Origin: Halomonas sp. TD01
GTDB lineage: Bacteria > Pseudomonadota > Gammaproteobacteria > Pseudomonadales > Halomonadaceae
Direction of reading: 5' to 3'
DNA length: 64,000 nt
Assembly: GCF_923868895.1 (NCBI RefSeq)
Contig: NZ_OV350343.1
Location: forward strand, 3,224,001-3,288,000
Notes under the pieces: generated by a model
The model's input: only the letters and a program-made list of their open reading frames with translations
Told to the model about the DNA's origin: nothing
Databases searched by the model: none
Shown: positions 45,989 through 52,907 of the stretch, one piece after another
Layout: the number at the start of each line of letters is the position of its first letter
How positions within the stretch are numbered: the first letter of the stretch is position 1
Made by a program: the position numbers and the translations under genes

Positions 45989-46984
45989 ATGGCTGGTGTC
46001 TTCGATTCCGATATTTTTACGCTGTCGTCGCTTACTGCGGCGATTAATGAAGTGCAGTACGTGCCTAGCCAGATCGGCGATATGGGTGCGTTTGAGGCAG
46101 AGGGCATTAGCACTACGTCGCTAGTCATCGAAAAAGATGGCGACAAGCTCGGCTTAGTTGAAAACAAGCCTCGCGGCGCGCCGGGCACCGTGGTTGGTGG
46201 TGATAAGCGCACTGGCGTTAGCTTTCAAACTGCCCACTTGCCGACCACTGCTACCGTGCTGGCGGACGAAGTGCAGAACGTGCGCGCCTTCGGTACCGAG
46301 GACAGTGAGCAAGCGGTGCAAACCATCGTTAATCGTCGCCTCGCCAAGATGGCCCAGCGCATTGATATGACTCACGAGTATCACCGCATTGGCGCCATCA
46401 AAGGGCTGGTGCTAGACAGCGACGGCACTACCGAGCTTTACAACCTATACCAGACGTTTGGTGTAACGCAGCAAACCGTTGCGATGAGCCTCGGCACCGC
46501 TACCACCGACGTTCAGGGCAAGGCGCTAGATATTCACGAGAAGATCGAGGAGGCGCTTGACGGGCTTTCCTACACCGGCGTGACCGTGCTGTGCGGCAAA
46601 AGCTTCTGGCGCAAGTTTATCACCCACAAAACCGTAAAAGACGCCTATGACCGCTGGCAGGCTGGCGCACGCCTACGCGCTGACCCGCGCGAAGCCTTCG
46701 CCTTTGGCGGTATTTTTTGGGAGCGCTACCGCGCTGGTGGCCCGGTTAAAATCGCGGACGGTGAAGCACACGCGTTCCCGCAGGGCGTGCTGGATCTATT
46801 CATTACCCGCTTTGCCCCCGGCGACTATATGGATACGGTCAACACGCTAGGCCTGCCGTTGTACTCCAGCTCTAAAATGCTGGATCACAATAAAGGCGTG
46901 GAGCTTGAAGCGCAGTCCAACCCGGCGCACCTATGCACCCGGCCCAAGGCCTGCATCAAGCTTTACGAGGACACTGCCACCTAA
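45989..46984 (+). CDS. E: Major capsid protein, lambda gpE family
   Basis: 331 residues of HK97 fold. Typical: FTLSSLTAAINEVQYVPSQI at the N-terminus, RIDMTHEYHRIGAIKGLVLD and GDYMDTVNTLGLPLYSSSK at the C-terminal side. Confidence 0.95.
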   Translation: MAGVFDSDIFTLSSLTAAINEVQYVPSQIGDMGAFEAEGISTTSLVIEKDGDKLGLVENKPRGAPGTVVGGDKRTGVSFQTAHLPTTATVLADEVQNVRAFGTEDSEQAVQTIVNRRLAKMAQRIDMTHEYHRIGAIKGLVLDSDGTTELYNLYQTFGVTQQTVAMSLGTATTDVQGKALDIHEKIEEALDGLSYTGVTVLCGKSFWRKFITHKTVKDAYDRWQAGARLRADPREAFAFGGIFWERYRAGGPVKIADGEAHAFPQGVLDLFITRFAPGDYMDTVNTLGLPLYSSSKMLDHNKGVELEAQSNPAHLCTRPKACIKLYEDTAT

Positions 46985-46995
46985 GCGGTGAACTT

Positions 46996-47319
46996 ATGAG
47001 CTTCTCCGACCTCACCAGCCGCCTCAATGAGGCGGTTATGCATCACTTGGCTGATACGCAGTCAGCCACCTATACCCCATTAAACGGCACCCCCATTACG
47101 GTAAGCGTGATCCTCGACCGAGACGTGGAGCGCACCGTAGCGGGCATGCAGGGCGTCGTGATGGAGACCCGTACCGAGCTAACCGGCTACACCAGCGAAC
47201 TAGGCGAGGGCGCGCGGGGCGACGTAGTGACCGTTAACGGCACTGGCTGGCGGTTAGGCCAGAAAGCCAGCGACGACGGCTATCTAGTGACGTGGGTCGT
47301 GACGCAGGAGCGCATATGA
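46996..47319 (+). CDS. Head-tail joining protein (gpFII-like position)
   Basis: 107 residues from ATG 46996 (GGTGAAC upstream). Beta-rich: YTPLNGTPITVSVILDRDVE, VVTVNGTGWRLGQKASDD. Size and place after gpE match lambda FII-type head-completion proteins. Overlaps the next gene by 4 bp. Confidence 0.72.
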   Translation: MSFSDLTSRLNEAVMHHLADTQSATYTPLNGTPITVSVILDRDVERTVAGMQGVVMETRTELTGYTSELGEGARGDVVTVNGTGWRLGQKASDDGYLVTWVVTQERI

Positions 47320-47888
47320 GCCAGTTAGCCCCCATTAAGATCACGGTCGATAAGCAAGCAATGCGCCGTGTCGAAAGCGATTTGGCGCACATCAAGAATG
47401 GCGCACCGCGTGCCATGAGCCTTGCCATCAACCACACCCTAGGCGTGACCCGCACGGAAGCGAGCAAAGAGATCCGTAAACAGGTCAAGCTGAAAGCGGG
47501 GTATGTGCGAGACAAGCTGAAGATCAAGCGCGCCACGGCGAATAGCTTGAACGGCGCTATCCAAACGCCGACGCGCGGCACGCTTCTAACGCGCTACTCG
47601 CATCGTCAGTATAAAAATGGCGGCATTGGCGTTCAGGTAAAACCTACAGGCGGAAAAAAGAAGATGCCTGGCGCGTTTTTCATCCGCTTTGCTAATGGCG
47701 TGCAAGCTATCGCTGTTCGCACTGAATACGGCCCAGGGCTTGGCCGCAGTGAAGGCCTGAAAGTTTTATACGGCCCATCCACTAGCCAAGTATTCACTGA
47801 CGTAAAAGACGACCTGCAGGCCCCAAGCGGAAACCGCTTAATGCAACGCCTTGGCTATGAGTCAGAGCGACTACTCAGACGGCAGTGA
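47316..47888 (+). CDS. Z: Minor tail protein Z-like
   Basis: 190 residues, basic. Features of the gpZ family: NGAPRAMSLAINHTLGVTRT, KEIRKQVKLKAGYVRDKL, TTYGPGLG-like TEYGPGLGRSEG. In lambda Z is needed for DNA positioning and tail joining. Confidence 0.82.
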   Translation: MSQLAPIKITVDKQAMRRVESDLAHIKNGAPRAMSLAINHTLGVTRTEASKEIRKQVKLKAGYVRDKLKIKRATANSLNGAIQTPTRGTLLTRYSHRQYKNGGIGVQVKPTGGKKKMPGAFFIRFANGVQAIAVRTEYGPGLGRSEGLKVLYGPSTSQVFTDVKDDLQAPSGNRLMQRLGYESERLLRRQ

Positions 47889-47889
47889 T

Positions 47890-48300
47890 ATGACCCCAAT
47901 ACGTGAACAGATCATCGCAGCGCTGGCCGCGCGGCTGAACGCTGAGCGTGCCAACAGCATCATCGACACGCTACCCGCTCGCAGTATTTGGGACGGCAGT
48001 GACGGCAATGTGGAGCGTAACCGCTACGGCGGCGTGAACGTCACCACGGAAATCACTGTTGAAACCGTGCACCAAGCTGACCGCGACCACCGCCAGTGGA
48101 GTACGCAAGGCAACGCGATATTGGCCGAGCTAATTGCCATTGCAACAGGCACTGACCGAACGCTAGGCGGGCTGGCTGAAGATATGGCCTACGCGGGCGG
48201 TACGATTTATTACCCCGAAGAAGGCAGCGACATTATCGGCGTCGATCTGGTGCTAACAGTGCGCTGGTCGCACCGTATTGGCGACCCATATTCACAGTAA
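47890..48300 (+). CDS. Tail terminator/completion protein (gpU position)
   Basis: 136 residues. MTPIREQIIAALAARLNAE then a beta-rich part (VTTEITVETVHQADRD; IIGVDLVLTVRWSHRIGDPY). Resembles tail-terminator proteins in layout. Assigned mainly by position. Confidence 0.65.
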   Translation: MTPIREQIIAALAARLNAERANSIIDTLPARSIWDGSDGNVERNRYGGVNVTTEITVETVHQADRDHRQWSTQGNAILAELIAIATGTDRTLGGLAEDMAYAGGTIYYPEEGSDIIGVDLVLTVRWSHRIGDPYSQ

Positions 48301-48321
48301 ACACCGACAGGAGGGCGTGAT

Positions 48322-48666
48322 GTGTCTCGCATCGACCTACAGCCCCAGCGGCTAGATATAAGCATGGTCCGGGGCGATAGCTTGCGCCTGATTGTGACGT
48401 TGACTGAGCAGGAAAGCGGCGCGCCGCTGGATTTAGCGGGCAAAGAGGTGGCTGCTGCTGTGCGAGCCACTGACCGAGCCGGCAGTGATGCAGTGCCGAT
48501 GCAGGTCACGATTAGCGGCAGCGAGGTAGAGCTGTTCATGGCGCCTGACGCCACCCGCCAGCTAGGTGCGCGCAATCATTGGGATGTGTCGCTGGTGAGC
48601 GAGCAGGAAAGCCGCACCGTGTTAAGCGGCAATTTGAGCCTGAGTGCGGAGGTATCCAGTGGCTAA
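48322..48666 (+). CDS. Beta-rich phage structural protein (BppU-N-like)
   Basis: 114 residues from GTG 48322 with AGGAGG upstream. MVRGDSLRLIVTLTEQESGA and LDLAGKEVAAAVRATDRAG recall the N-terminal baseplate-attachment domain of BppU-type proteins. Its stop overlaps the start of the collagen-like gene by 8 bp. Likely a tail-tip/fibre-anchor component of the DGR-target module; inference. Confidence 0.6.
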   Translation: MSRIDLQPQRLDISMVRGDSLRLIVTLTEQESGAPLDLAGKEVAAAVRATDRAGSDAVPMQVTISGSEVELFMAPDATRQLGARNHWDVSLVSEQESRTVLSGNLSLSAEVSSG

Positions 48667-48808
48667 CGTGGTGTATCGCATAACCGTGATTGTCCCGCCT
48701 AGCGCGGAAGTTAAGACCGTTTACGTTCCCGGTATTCAAGGCCCCCCAGGGCCACCAGGTAGCAGCGGCCCTAGTGGCGCAATGCAGTGGGCATCTACAC
48801 AGTGGTAA
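48659..48808 (+). CDS. Short collagen-like phage protein
   Basis: 49 residues from GTG 48659 (GGAGG seven bases upstream), overlapping the previous gene by 8 bp. VYRITVIVPPSAEVKTVYVP is followed by five Gly-X-Y triplets (GIQGPPGPPGSSGPSG) and a Trp-rich tail. Short collagen-like stretches trimerise phage fibres; this could link the upstream beta-rich protein to the fibre proteins downstream. Confidence 0.72.
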   Translation: MANVVYRITVIVPPSAEVKTVYVPGIQGPPGPPGSSGPSGAMQWASTQW

Positions 48809-48824
48809 TAAGAGGAAAATAACC

Positions 48825-49394
48825 ATGGCATCTTTAACCGTGTATCGCGAAACAGCGCTACCTGGCACGCTAACCGCCAACAGCATTTATTTTGTCGCCC
48901 CAGCATCCCGACCCGATTATGTCGAAATTTACGTCACCGGCAACGACCCTGCCACCGTGAAGCGCGTCATTGATGAAGAGGATGTTCAGGCGCTGATCGA
49001 CGCCTCAATGGCCAGCGGTGGCGCCAATACATTAGAGATCGTCAACGATATAGCGGCCCGCGATGCGCTTGTGCTCGAAGGCAACACTTTGGTGCTAGTG
49101 TTAGACGCGTCAGCAGATGCGACCGTAGCAAGCGGCGCGGCAACCTACGCTTATCGACATAGCGATACCAGCTGGACAAAAATATCCGAAGCCGAATCGC
49201 TAGATATTAATTTCAACTGGTCGAGCCTTGCGGATAAACCTGTAAGCGCTGTTTCCGATATTGATGATGCAGTAACCAAGCGCCACGCCCACGCAAACAA
49301 AACCCAGCTCGATAAAATTGACGAAGATGCCAACGGCAACATGACTTACGGCGGCAGCCTGCCGGTCACCGCATGGGCGTCCAACAGCTGGTGA
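48825..49394 (+). CDS. Tail-associated protein sharing an N-terminal module with the DGR target
   Basis: 189 residues from ATG 48825 (GAGG upstream). N-terminal strands LPGTLTANSIYFVAP...VEIYVTG match in spacing the target's LPNVLVPDTVYYVRT...FDIYVSD. Middle part Asp/Ala-rich; the end has WSSLADKPVSAVSDIDDAVT, a phrase common in phage tail fibres. Probably a fibre or adaptor protein assembled with the target. Confidence 0.65.
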   Translation: MASLTVYRETALPGTLTANSIYFVAPASRPDYVEIYVTGNDPATVKRVIDEEDVQALIDASMASGGANTLEIVNDIAARDALVLEGNTLVLVLDASADATVASGAATYAYRHSDTSWTKISEAESLDINFNWSSLADKPVSAVSDIDDAVTKRHAHANKTQLDKIDEDANGNMTYGGSLPVTAWASNSW

Positions 49395-49402
49395 GGTGAT
49401 GC

Positions 49403-50512
49403 ATGGCAGAATTTAGAGCTGAAAAGGTAGTATCGACGCTGCCTAATGTGCTGGTACCCGATACCGTGTATTACGTGCGTACCGGCGAAGGGTTTGATAT
49501 TTATGTGTCGGACGCAACAGGAGCGGTAGCGCATAAACAGAATAATGCCCCCGCCAGCGAGCTAGACGCCGAAGCCATTGACCAGGTCCGGTCAACGTTT
49601 CAGATTTACGTGCCAGACCCGCTGCGGCGCTCAGTCGAGTCGGCCAGCGGCGGCAAGTGCACGGTTGAGTACACCGCCAATAAGCAACCCTGTTTTATGC
49701 ACGTTATCCCCAAGCTGCGCTGGGAAGACCTTATGCCTGGCCAAGAGCTTGGCACCGGTACCCATGAAGCATTTATTGAAAACGGCGTTGAGAAAAGCGA
49801 GCTGCTGGTGGGCATGTACATGGCGGCGGAAATCAATGGCGAGATGGTCAGCCAGCCCCGGACTACCGGGCGGCGATCCATCACTTGGGATCAATCAGTC
49901 TCAGCGGCGCAGGCCAGCGGCTTTGAGCTATTTGGCAGCTGGGAGTGGTCGGCTGTAGCGCTCTGGTGCATGGCAAACGGCTTTCAGCCTCGCGGCAACA
50001 CGGATTTTGGCAAAAGCCATAGCCATCCGCATGAGCGCGGCGTTTATGACGCGGACTCTGTGAGCAACGAGTACACGCTGCTAGGTAGCGGCCCTAACAC
50101 CTGGAGCCATAACAACTCCCCGAACGGCATCGCTGACTTGGTCGGCAATCGTTGGGAGTGGGTACGCGGCTTCAAGATGGTTGATGGGAGAATTCTATTA
50201 ACTCCCGATAACGATCCAGCGTTAGCAGAAAACGCCTGGGTAGATACTGGCTGGGATATGCCTAGTAATCGGACGTGGTCAACGGTTGATAGCGCTGGCG
50301 CGCCCCAGTCGGTAAAGCGCGCGCTGATTGTCCCTAATGGCGTTTCAGATCCTGACGGCTATCTATACACGAACCTCAGCGGCGAGCGCTTCCCGCTCCG
50401 TGGCGGCTACCGCAGCACCGGTGCCTACGCTGGTTTGGCCGCGCTGTTTCTCATCATTGCGCGCTCCAGCTCGAATGCGTATCTCGGGCTGCGGCTCTCG
50501 CGTTTGGTCTAA
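49403..50512 (+). CDS. DGR target protein with C-type-lectin/FGE-like variable domain
   Basis: 369 residues. Residues 1-50 form a small beta module shared with the upstream protein, probably for attachment to the tail. Residues about 70-369 are a formylglycine-generating-enzyme-sulfatase-like domain, the C-type-lectin fold used by many DGR targets: GSWEWSAVALWCMANG, GIADLVGNRWEWVRG, then the C-terminal RGGYRSTGAYAGLAALFLII region, which is the variable repeat (residues 329-369). Variable residues include 332, 336, 338, 339, 342, 349, 351, 352, 356 and 359-361. The protein should sit on the virion and bind host surface ligands; catalysis is not expected. Stop lies at the VR end. Confidence 0.93.
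   Translation: MAEFRAEKVVSTLPNVLVPDTVYYVRTGEGFDIYVSDATGAVAHKQNNAPASELDAEAIDQVRSTFQIYVPDPLRRSVESASGGKCTVEYTANKQPCFMHVIPKLRWEDLMPGQELGTGTHEAFIENGVEKSELLVGMYMAAEINGEMVSQPRTTGRRSITWDQSVSAAQASGFELFGSWEWSAVALWCMANGFQPRGNTDFGKSHSHPHERGVYDADSVSNEYTLLGSGPNTWSHNNSPNGIADLVGNRWEWVRGFKMVDGRILLTPDNDPALAENAWVDTGWDMPSNRTWSTVDSAGAPQSVKRALIVPNGVSDPDGYLYTNLSGERFPLRGGYRSTGAYAGLAALFLIIARSSSNAYLGLRLSRLV
50387..50509 (+). repeat. DGR variable repeat (VR)
   Basis: Aligns gap-free over 123 bp with TR 50970-51092. Thirteen differences in the core are at template adenines: 50396, 50408, 50415, 50418, 50426, 50447, 50448, 50454, 50457, 50469, 50477, 50480 and 50483. One core difference (50434, C to T) is not. A 19-bp identical GC-rich block (50484-50502) follows, which is the expected initiation-of-mutagenic-homing (IMH) site; beyond it VR and TR diverge. 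Confidence 0.95.
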
Positions 50513-50542
50513 TCGGGCATCTGGATACCTGGGTTCTGTTTT

Positions 50543-50558
50543 CGCCGCGATAGCGGCG
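50543..50558 (+). promoter_or_regulatory. Hairpin/cruciform downstream of VR
   Basis: CGCCGC-GATA-GCGGCG, a perfect 6-bp stem with a GATA tetraloop, 34 bp after VR. In studied phage DGRs a short hairpin with a GRNA-type tetraloop just past IMH is needed for target recognition. It could instead be a weak terminator, since TTTAAGGTTTTT follows. Confidence 0.65.
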
Positions 50559-50572
50559 TTTAAGGTTTTTGC

Positions 50573-50938
50573 ATGGAAGATTTGAAAATCAAGCTCAAGA
50601 TTGAGCGCATGATTGTGTATGGGTATTCCGCGTTACGTCAGTTTCCCAAGAGCGAAAAGCACACGCTTGCAGCAGAAATACGCCAGTGCATGTACGAGCT
50701 GTTGCGGCTGGTGTTAACCACTAATCGTAGATACCACAAGAAAACTACCGCAAGCGCCGTCGACACCGAGCTTGATGTGCTTCGCTCGCTCATTCGAGTT
50801 AGCTATGAGCTGGGCTTTCTCCCCATCCGCAAATATCAAATATGGAGTGAGCACCTGTATGAAATCGGATGCATGATTGGTGGCTGGCTGAAGTGGATCG
50901 GCAGTAACCCGCCTACGCCGCAAGTGCAGGCCGATTAG
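50573..50938 (+). CDS. avd: DGR accessory variability determinant (Avd)
   Basis: 121 residues, basic and all-helical, the four-helix-bundle layout of Avd (bAvd): KLKIERMIVYGYSALRQFPK, HTLAAEIRQCMYELLRLVLT, LDVLRSLIRVSYELGFLPIR and KYQIWSEHLYEIGCMIGGWL. Avd forms a pentameric barrel that binds the RT and TR-RNA and is required for cDNA synthesis. It stands between VR and TR, as in Bordetella phage BPP-1. Confidence 0.92.
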   Translation: MEDLKIKLKIERMIVYGYSALRQFPKSEKHTLAAEIRQCMYELLRLVLTTNRRYHKKTTASAVDTELDVLRSLIRVSYELGFLPIRKYQIWSEHLYEIGCMIGGWLKWIGSNPPTPQVQAD

Positions 50939-50969
50939 TAAGAAAGGGCTATGTGTTGAATTGTCCCTC

Positions 50970-51092
50970 CGCTTCCCGATCCGTGGCGGCAACCGCAACA
51001 ACGGTGCCAACGCTGGCTTGGCCGCGCTGAATCTCAACAATGCGCGCTCCAACTCGAATACGAATATCGGGCTGCGGCTCTCGCGCTTGATT
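50970..51092 (+). repeat. DGR template repeat (TR)
   Basis: The invariant template. Its core has 23 adenines in 13 codons of the VR frame, ten of which are AAC/AAT; none can become a stop by a change at A. It lies 31 bp after avd. The open reading frame through TR (from 50961) only reflects its match to the target gene and is not taken as a gene. Confidence 0.95.
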
Positions 51093-51241
51093 TGGCCAGA
51101 AGATGGTGGCTCACGGGCTGCCATCCAGCGCCTTCAAACGGATGCATAGCCCTCGGCAGAGCCGAAAAAACGTAAGCGCCTTGCGTGTGGTACTAAGCGG
51201 AAGCCCGCAAGGCGCGCCTTTAACTACAGCAAGGAAGCAGC
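51093..51241 (+). ncRNA. TR-RT spacer, structured part of the DGR template RNA
   Basis: 149 nt between TR and the RT start. In BPP-1 a downstream spacer of similar size is needed for priming and cDNA synthesis. It has a 9-bp perfect stem, 51176-51184 with 51207-51215 (GCGCCTTGC/GCAAGGCGC), and a smaller CGGC-AGA-GCCG hairpin at about 51154-51164. That it is part of the functional RNA is inferred. Confidence 0.6.
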
Positions 51242-52306
51242 GTGACACGAACAGGCCACCTTTTTGAACGCTATGCAAATTTTGATGCATTACACACAGG
51301 GTATTTAAGCGCCCGAAAAGGGTGCCGCGATAGCCATGCCTGCATGCGGTTTGAGTTACGGCTTGAAGAGAACCTTATTGAGCTTCTTAACCACTTGCAC
51401 TGGGGTAGCTATTCAACTGGCCCTTATAGACATTTCTATGTACACGAACCAAAGACGCGGCGAATCACAGCGCTAACGCAGTTTCGGGACCGTGTGCTGC
51501 AGCATGCCATGTATGCCGTGCTAGAGCCTATTTGGGAAAAGCGCTTCATATCGGACAGCTATGCATGTCGCGTGGGTAAAGGCACTCACCGCGCGGCGGA
51601 TAAGGCCCAGGCCATGCTAGGCGAGTGTCTCCGGAGTCACGGTAAGGTTTATGTGCTGAAGGCAGACATCGCGAAGTATTTCGCTAGCATCGATCACGTA
51701 ATAGCCAAGAGCCTACTAAATCGTGCAATTAAGTGTCCGCGAACAATTCTGCTGCTAGAAGCGATGATCGATACTTATCACGAGCCAGGAAAGACAGGGA
51801 AAGGCATGCCGATAGGCAACTTAATTAGCCAGCTGCTAGCTAACGTCTATCTGGATGCACTTGATCAGCATGTAAAGTGCCGGCTAAGCGAGCGATGGTA
51901 TTGTCGGTATATGGATGATTGGCTGATTATCGGGCCGGATAAGCAACACTTGCATAAAAGGCGCATCGAGCTGGACTGGTGGCTCGCAGAGCATCTGGCG
52001 CTGGAAACTAACCATAAAACCAGCGTTTTTCCAGTAAGCCCAGCAAATGGCCGAGGCTTGGATTTCGTTGGTTACCACATGTGGCCGCACAAGCGACGAC
52101 TACGCAAAGGAAGCATGAAGCGATTTAAGCGCCGCGTGAATCGGCTTCGTCAGCAATACTCAGCCGGCGATGTCGACGTGCGTGACGTGCAGATGCAGAT
52201 TAGTTCGTGGTTAGCCCATGCTAGTCACGCTAACGCTGAGGGATTTGTGCGCTCGGTTATTTATGATCAGCCTTGGGAGCGACAGAATGCCGCTATTTGT
52301 GATTGA
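51242..52306 (+). CDS. DGR reverse transcriptase
   Basis: 354 residues from GTG 51242 with AAGGAAG upstream. RT motifs in order: FRDRVLQHAMYAVLEPIWE (motif 1-2 region), KADIAKYFASIDH with catalytic Asp142, GMPIGNLISQLLANVYLDAL with IGNLISQ at 191-197 (DGR RTs have SQ where group II introns and retrons have SP), YMDD at 223-226, HKTSVFPVSPANGRGLDFVGY (motif 6-7) and a basic thumb KRRLRKGSMKRFKRRVNRLR. No maturase, endonuclease or protease domain. Copies TR-RNA with adenine-specific errors. Confidence 0.96.
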   Translation: MTRTGHLFERYANFDALHTGYLSARKGCRDSHACMRFELRLEENLIELLNHLHWGSYSTGPYRHFYVHEPKTRRITALTQFRDRVLQHAMYAVLEPIWEKRFISDSYACRVGKGTHRAADKAQAMLGECLRSHGKVYVLKADIAKYFASIDHVIAKSLLNRAIKCPRTILLLEAMIDTYHEPGKTGKGMPIGNLISQLLANVYLDALDQHVKCRLSERWYCRYMDDWLIIGPDKQHLHKRRIELDWWLAEHLALETNHKTSVFPVSPANGRGLDFVGYHMWPHKRRLRKGSMKRFKRRVNRLRQQYSAGDVDVRDVQMQISSWLAHASHANAEGFVRSVIYDQPWERQNAAICD

Positions 52307-52814
52307 GCCTATTGATACTCAAAACGGCGAGCGCCAGACAGAGCCGCAGGGTGCGCAATCGCTCGGGCACGCCGCCGGGGTGCGCTGGTACAAAGCCGAC
52401 GCTATTCCGACGGAAGGGCGCGCGCCTACTACTGATGAGATGACAGCCGCCAATCTTGAGTTGCCCGCCATCCGCAACCTTAAAGCGTCAGCACGTCGAA
52501 AGATAGAAGCTGAGGTGGGTGATCTGCATGAGGTCGTGGCAGATCAGGCAAAGCAGATCGAAGCACTCACCGTGATGCTTTGCCACTTATCCGCGGAATA
52601 TCTTGGCGGCAAAGTGATGAGCGAAGTTGCTAAAACGACCTATCTAGCGCGCGTGCAAAAAGTGCTGAGTGCGATCGATAGCGGCGCGTTACAGCTGCGG
52701 GGTGATCTGGAGGGTACTGACGACATGCTAGAGAAAACGCTTTACCGCACTAATCGCATTAATGAGATCGTAGGTAGCGATTACCTGCCTCAGAGGGAAA
52801 GCTTGCTTAATTAA
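52287..52814 (+). CDS. Unknown protein overlapping the RT gene end
   Basis: 175 residues from ATG 52287 (GGGAG upstream), overlapping the RT by 20 bp, so translationally coupled. N-terminal polar part with YKADAIPTEGRAPTTDE and a central helix DLHEVVADQAKQIEALTVML with a second helix toward the end. No known DGR factor (HRDC, MSL) is recognised; a tail/fibre-assembly protein displaced downstream by DGR insertion is equally likely. Confidence 0.55.
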   Translation: MPLFVIEPIDTQNGERQTEPQGAQSLGHAAGVRWYKADAIPTEGRAPTTDEMTAANLELPAIRNLKASARRKIEAEVGDLHEVVADQAKQIEALTVMLCHLSAEYLGGKVMSEVAKTTYLARVQKVLSAIDSGALQLRGDLEGTDDMLEKTLYRTNRINEIVGSDYLPQRESLLN

Positions 52815-52837
52815 GCGCGAGCGAAGAGCACTGCTAT

Positions 52838-52882
52838 GCCCGCCATTGCGCGGGCTTTTTCTTGCCCGTTCGCCGGGCTTTT
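52838..52882 (+). terminator. Tandem terminators after the DGR unit
   Basis: GCCCGC/GCGGGC with T5, then GCCCG/CGGGC with T4, directly before the major tail protein. They would set the upstream DGR unit apart from tail-tube transcription. Confidence 0.75.
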
Positions 52883-52907
52883 GATAACGCACTACAGGAG
52901 AGCGCCC

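Noticed and set aside
49403..50512. Active formylglycine-generating or sulfatase-modifying enzyme
   Set aside because: The fold matches but the context (DGR, phage tail) and hypervariable C-terminus fit ligand binding; no sulfatase nearby.
50961..51149. 62-codon open frame through TR
   Set aside because: It is a by-product of TR matching the target gene; TTG start, no RBS, and function of TR as RNA explains it.
51242..52306. Retron or group II intron reading of the RT
   Set aside because: No msr/msd-like inverted repeats, no maturase or intron domains, SQ instead of SP in the key motif, and VR/TR/Avd are present.
52838..52882. Start of the major tail gene at the upstream ATG 52836
   Set aside because: It would begin inside the tandem terminators; GTG 52908 has a proper RBS.
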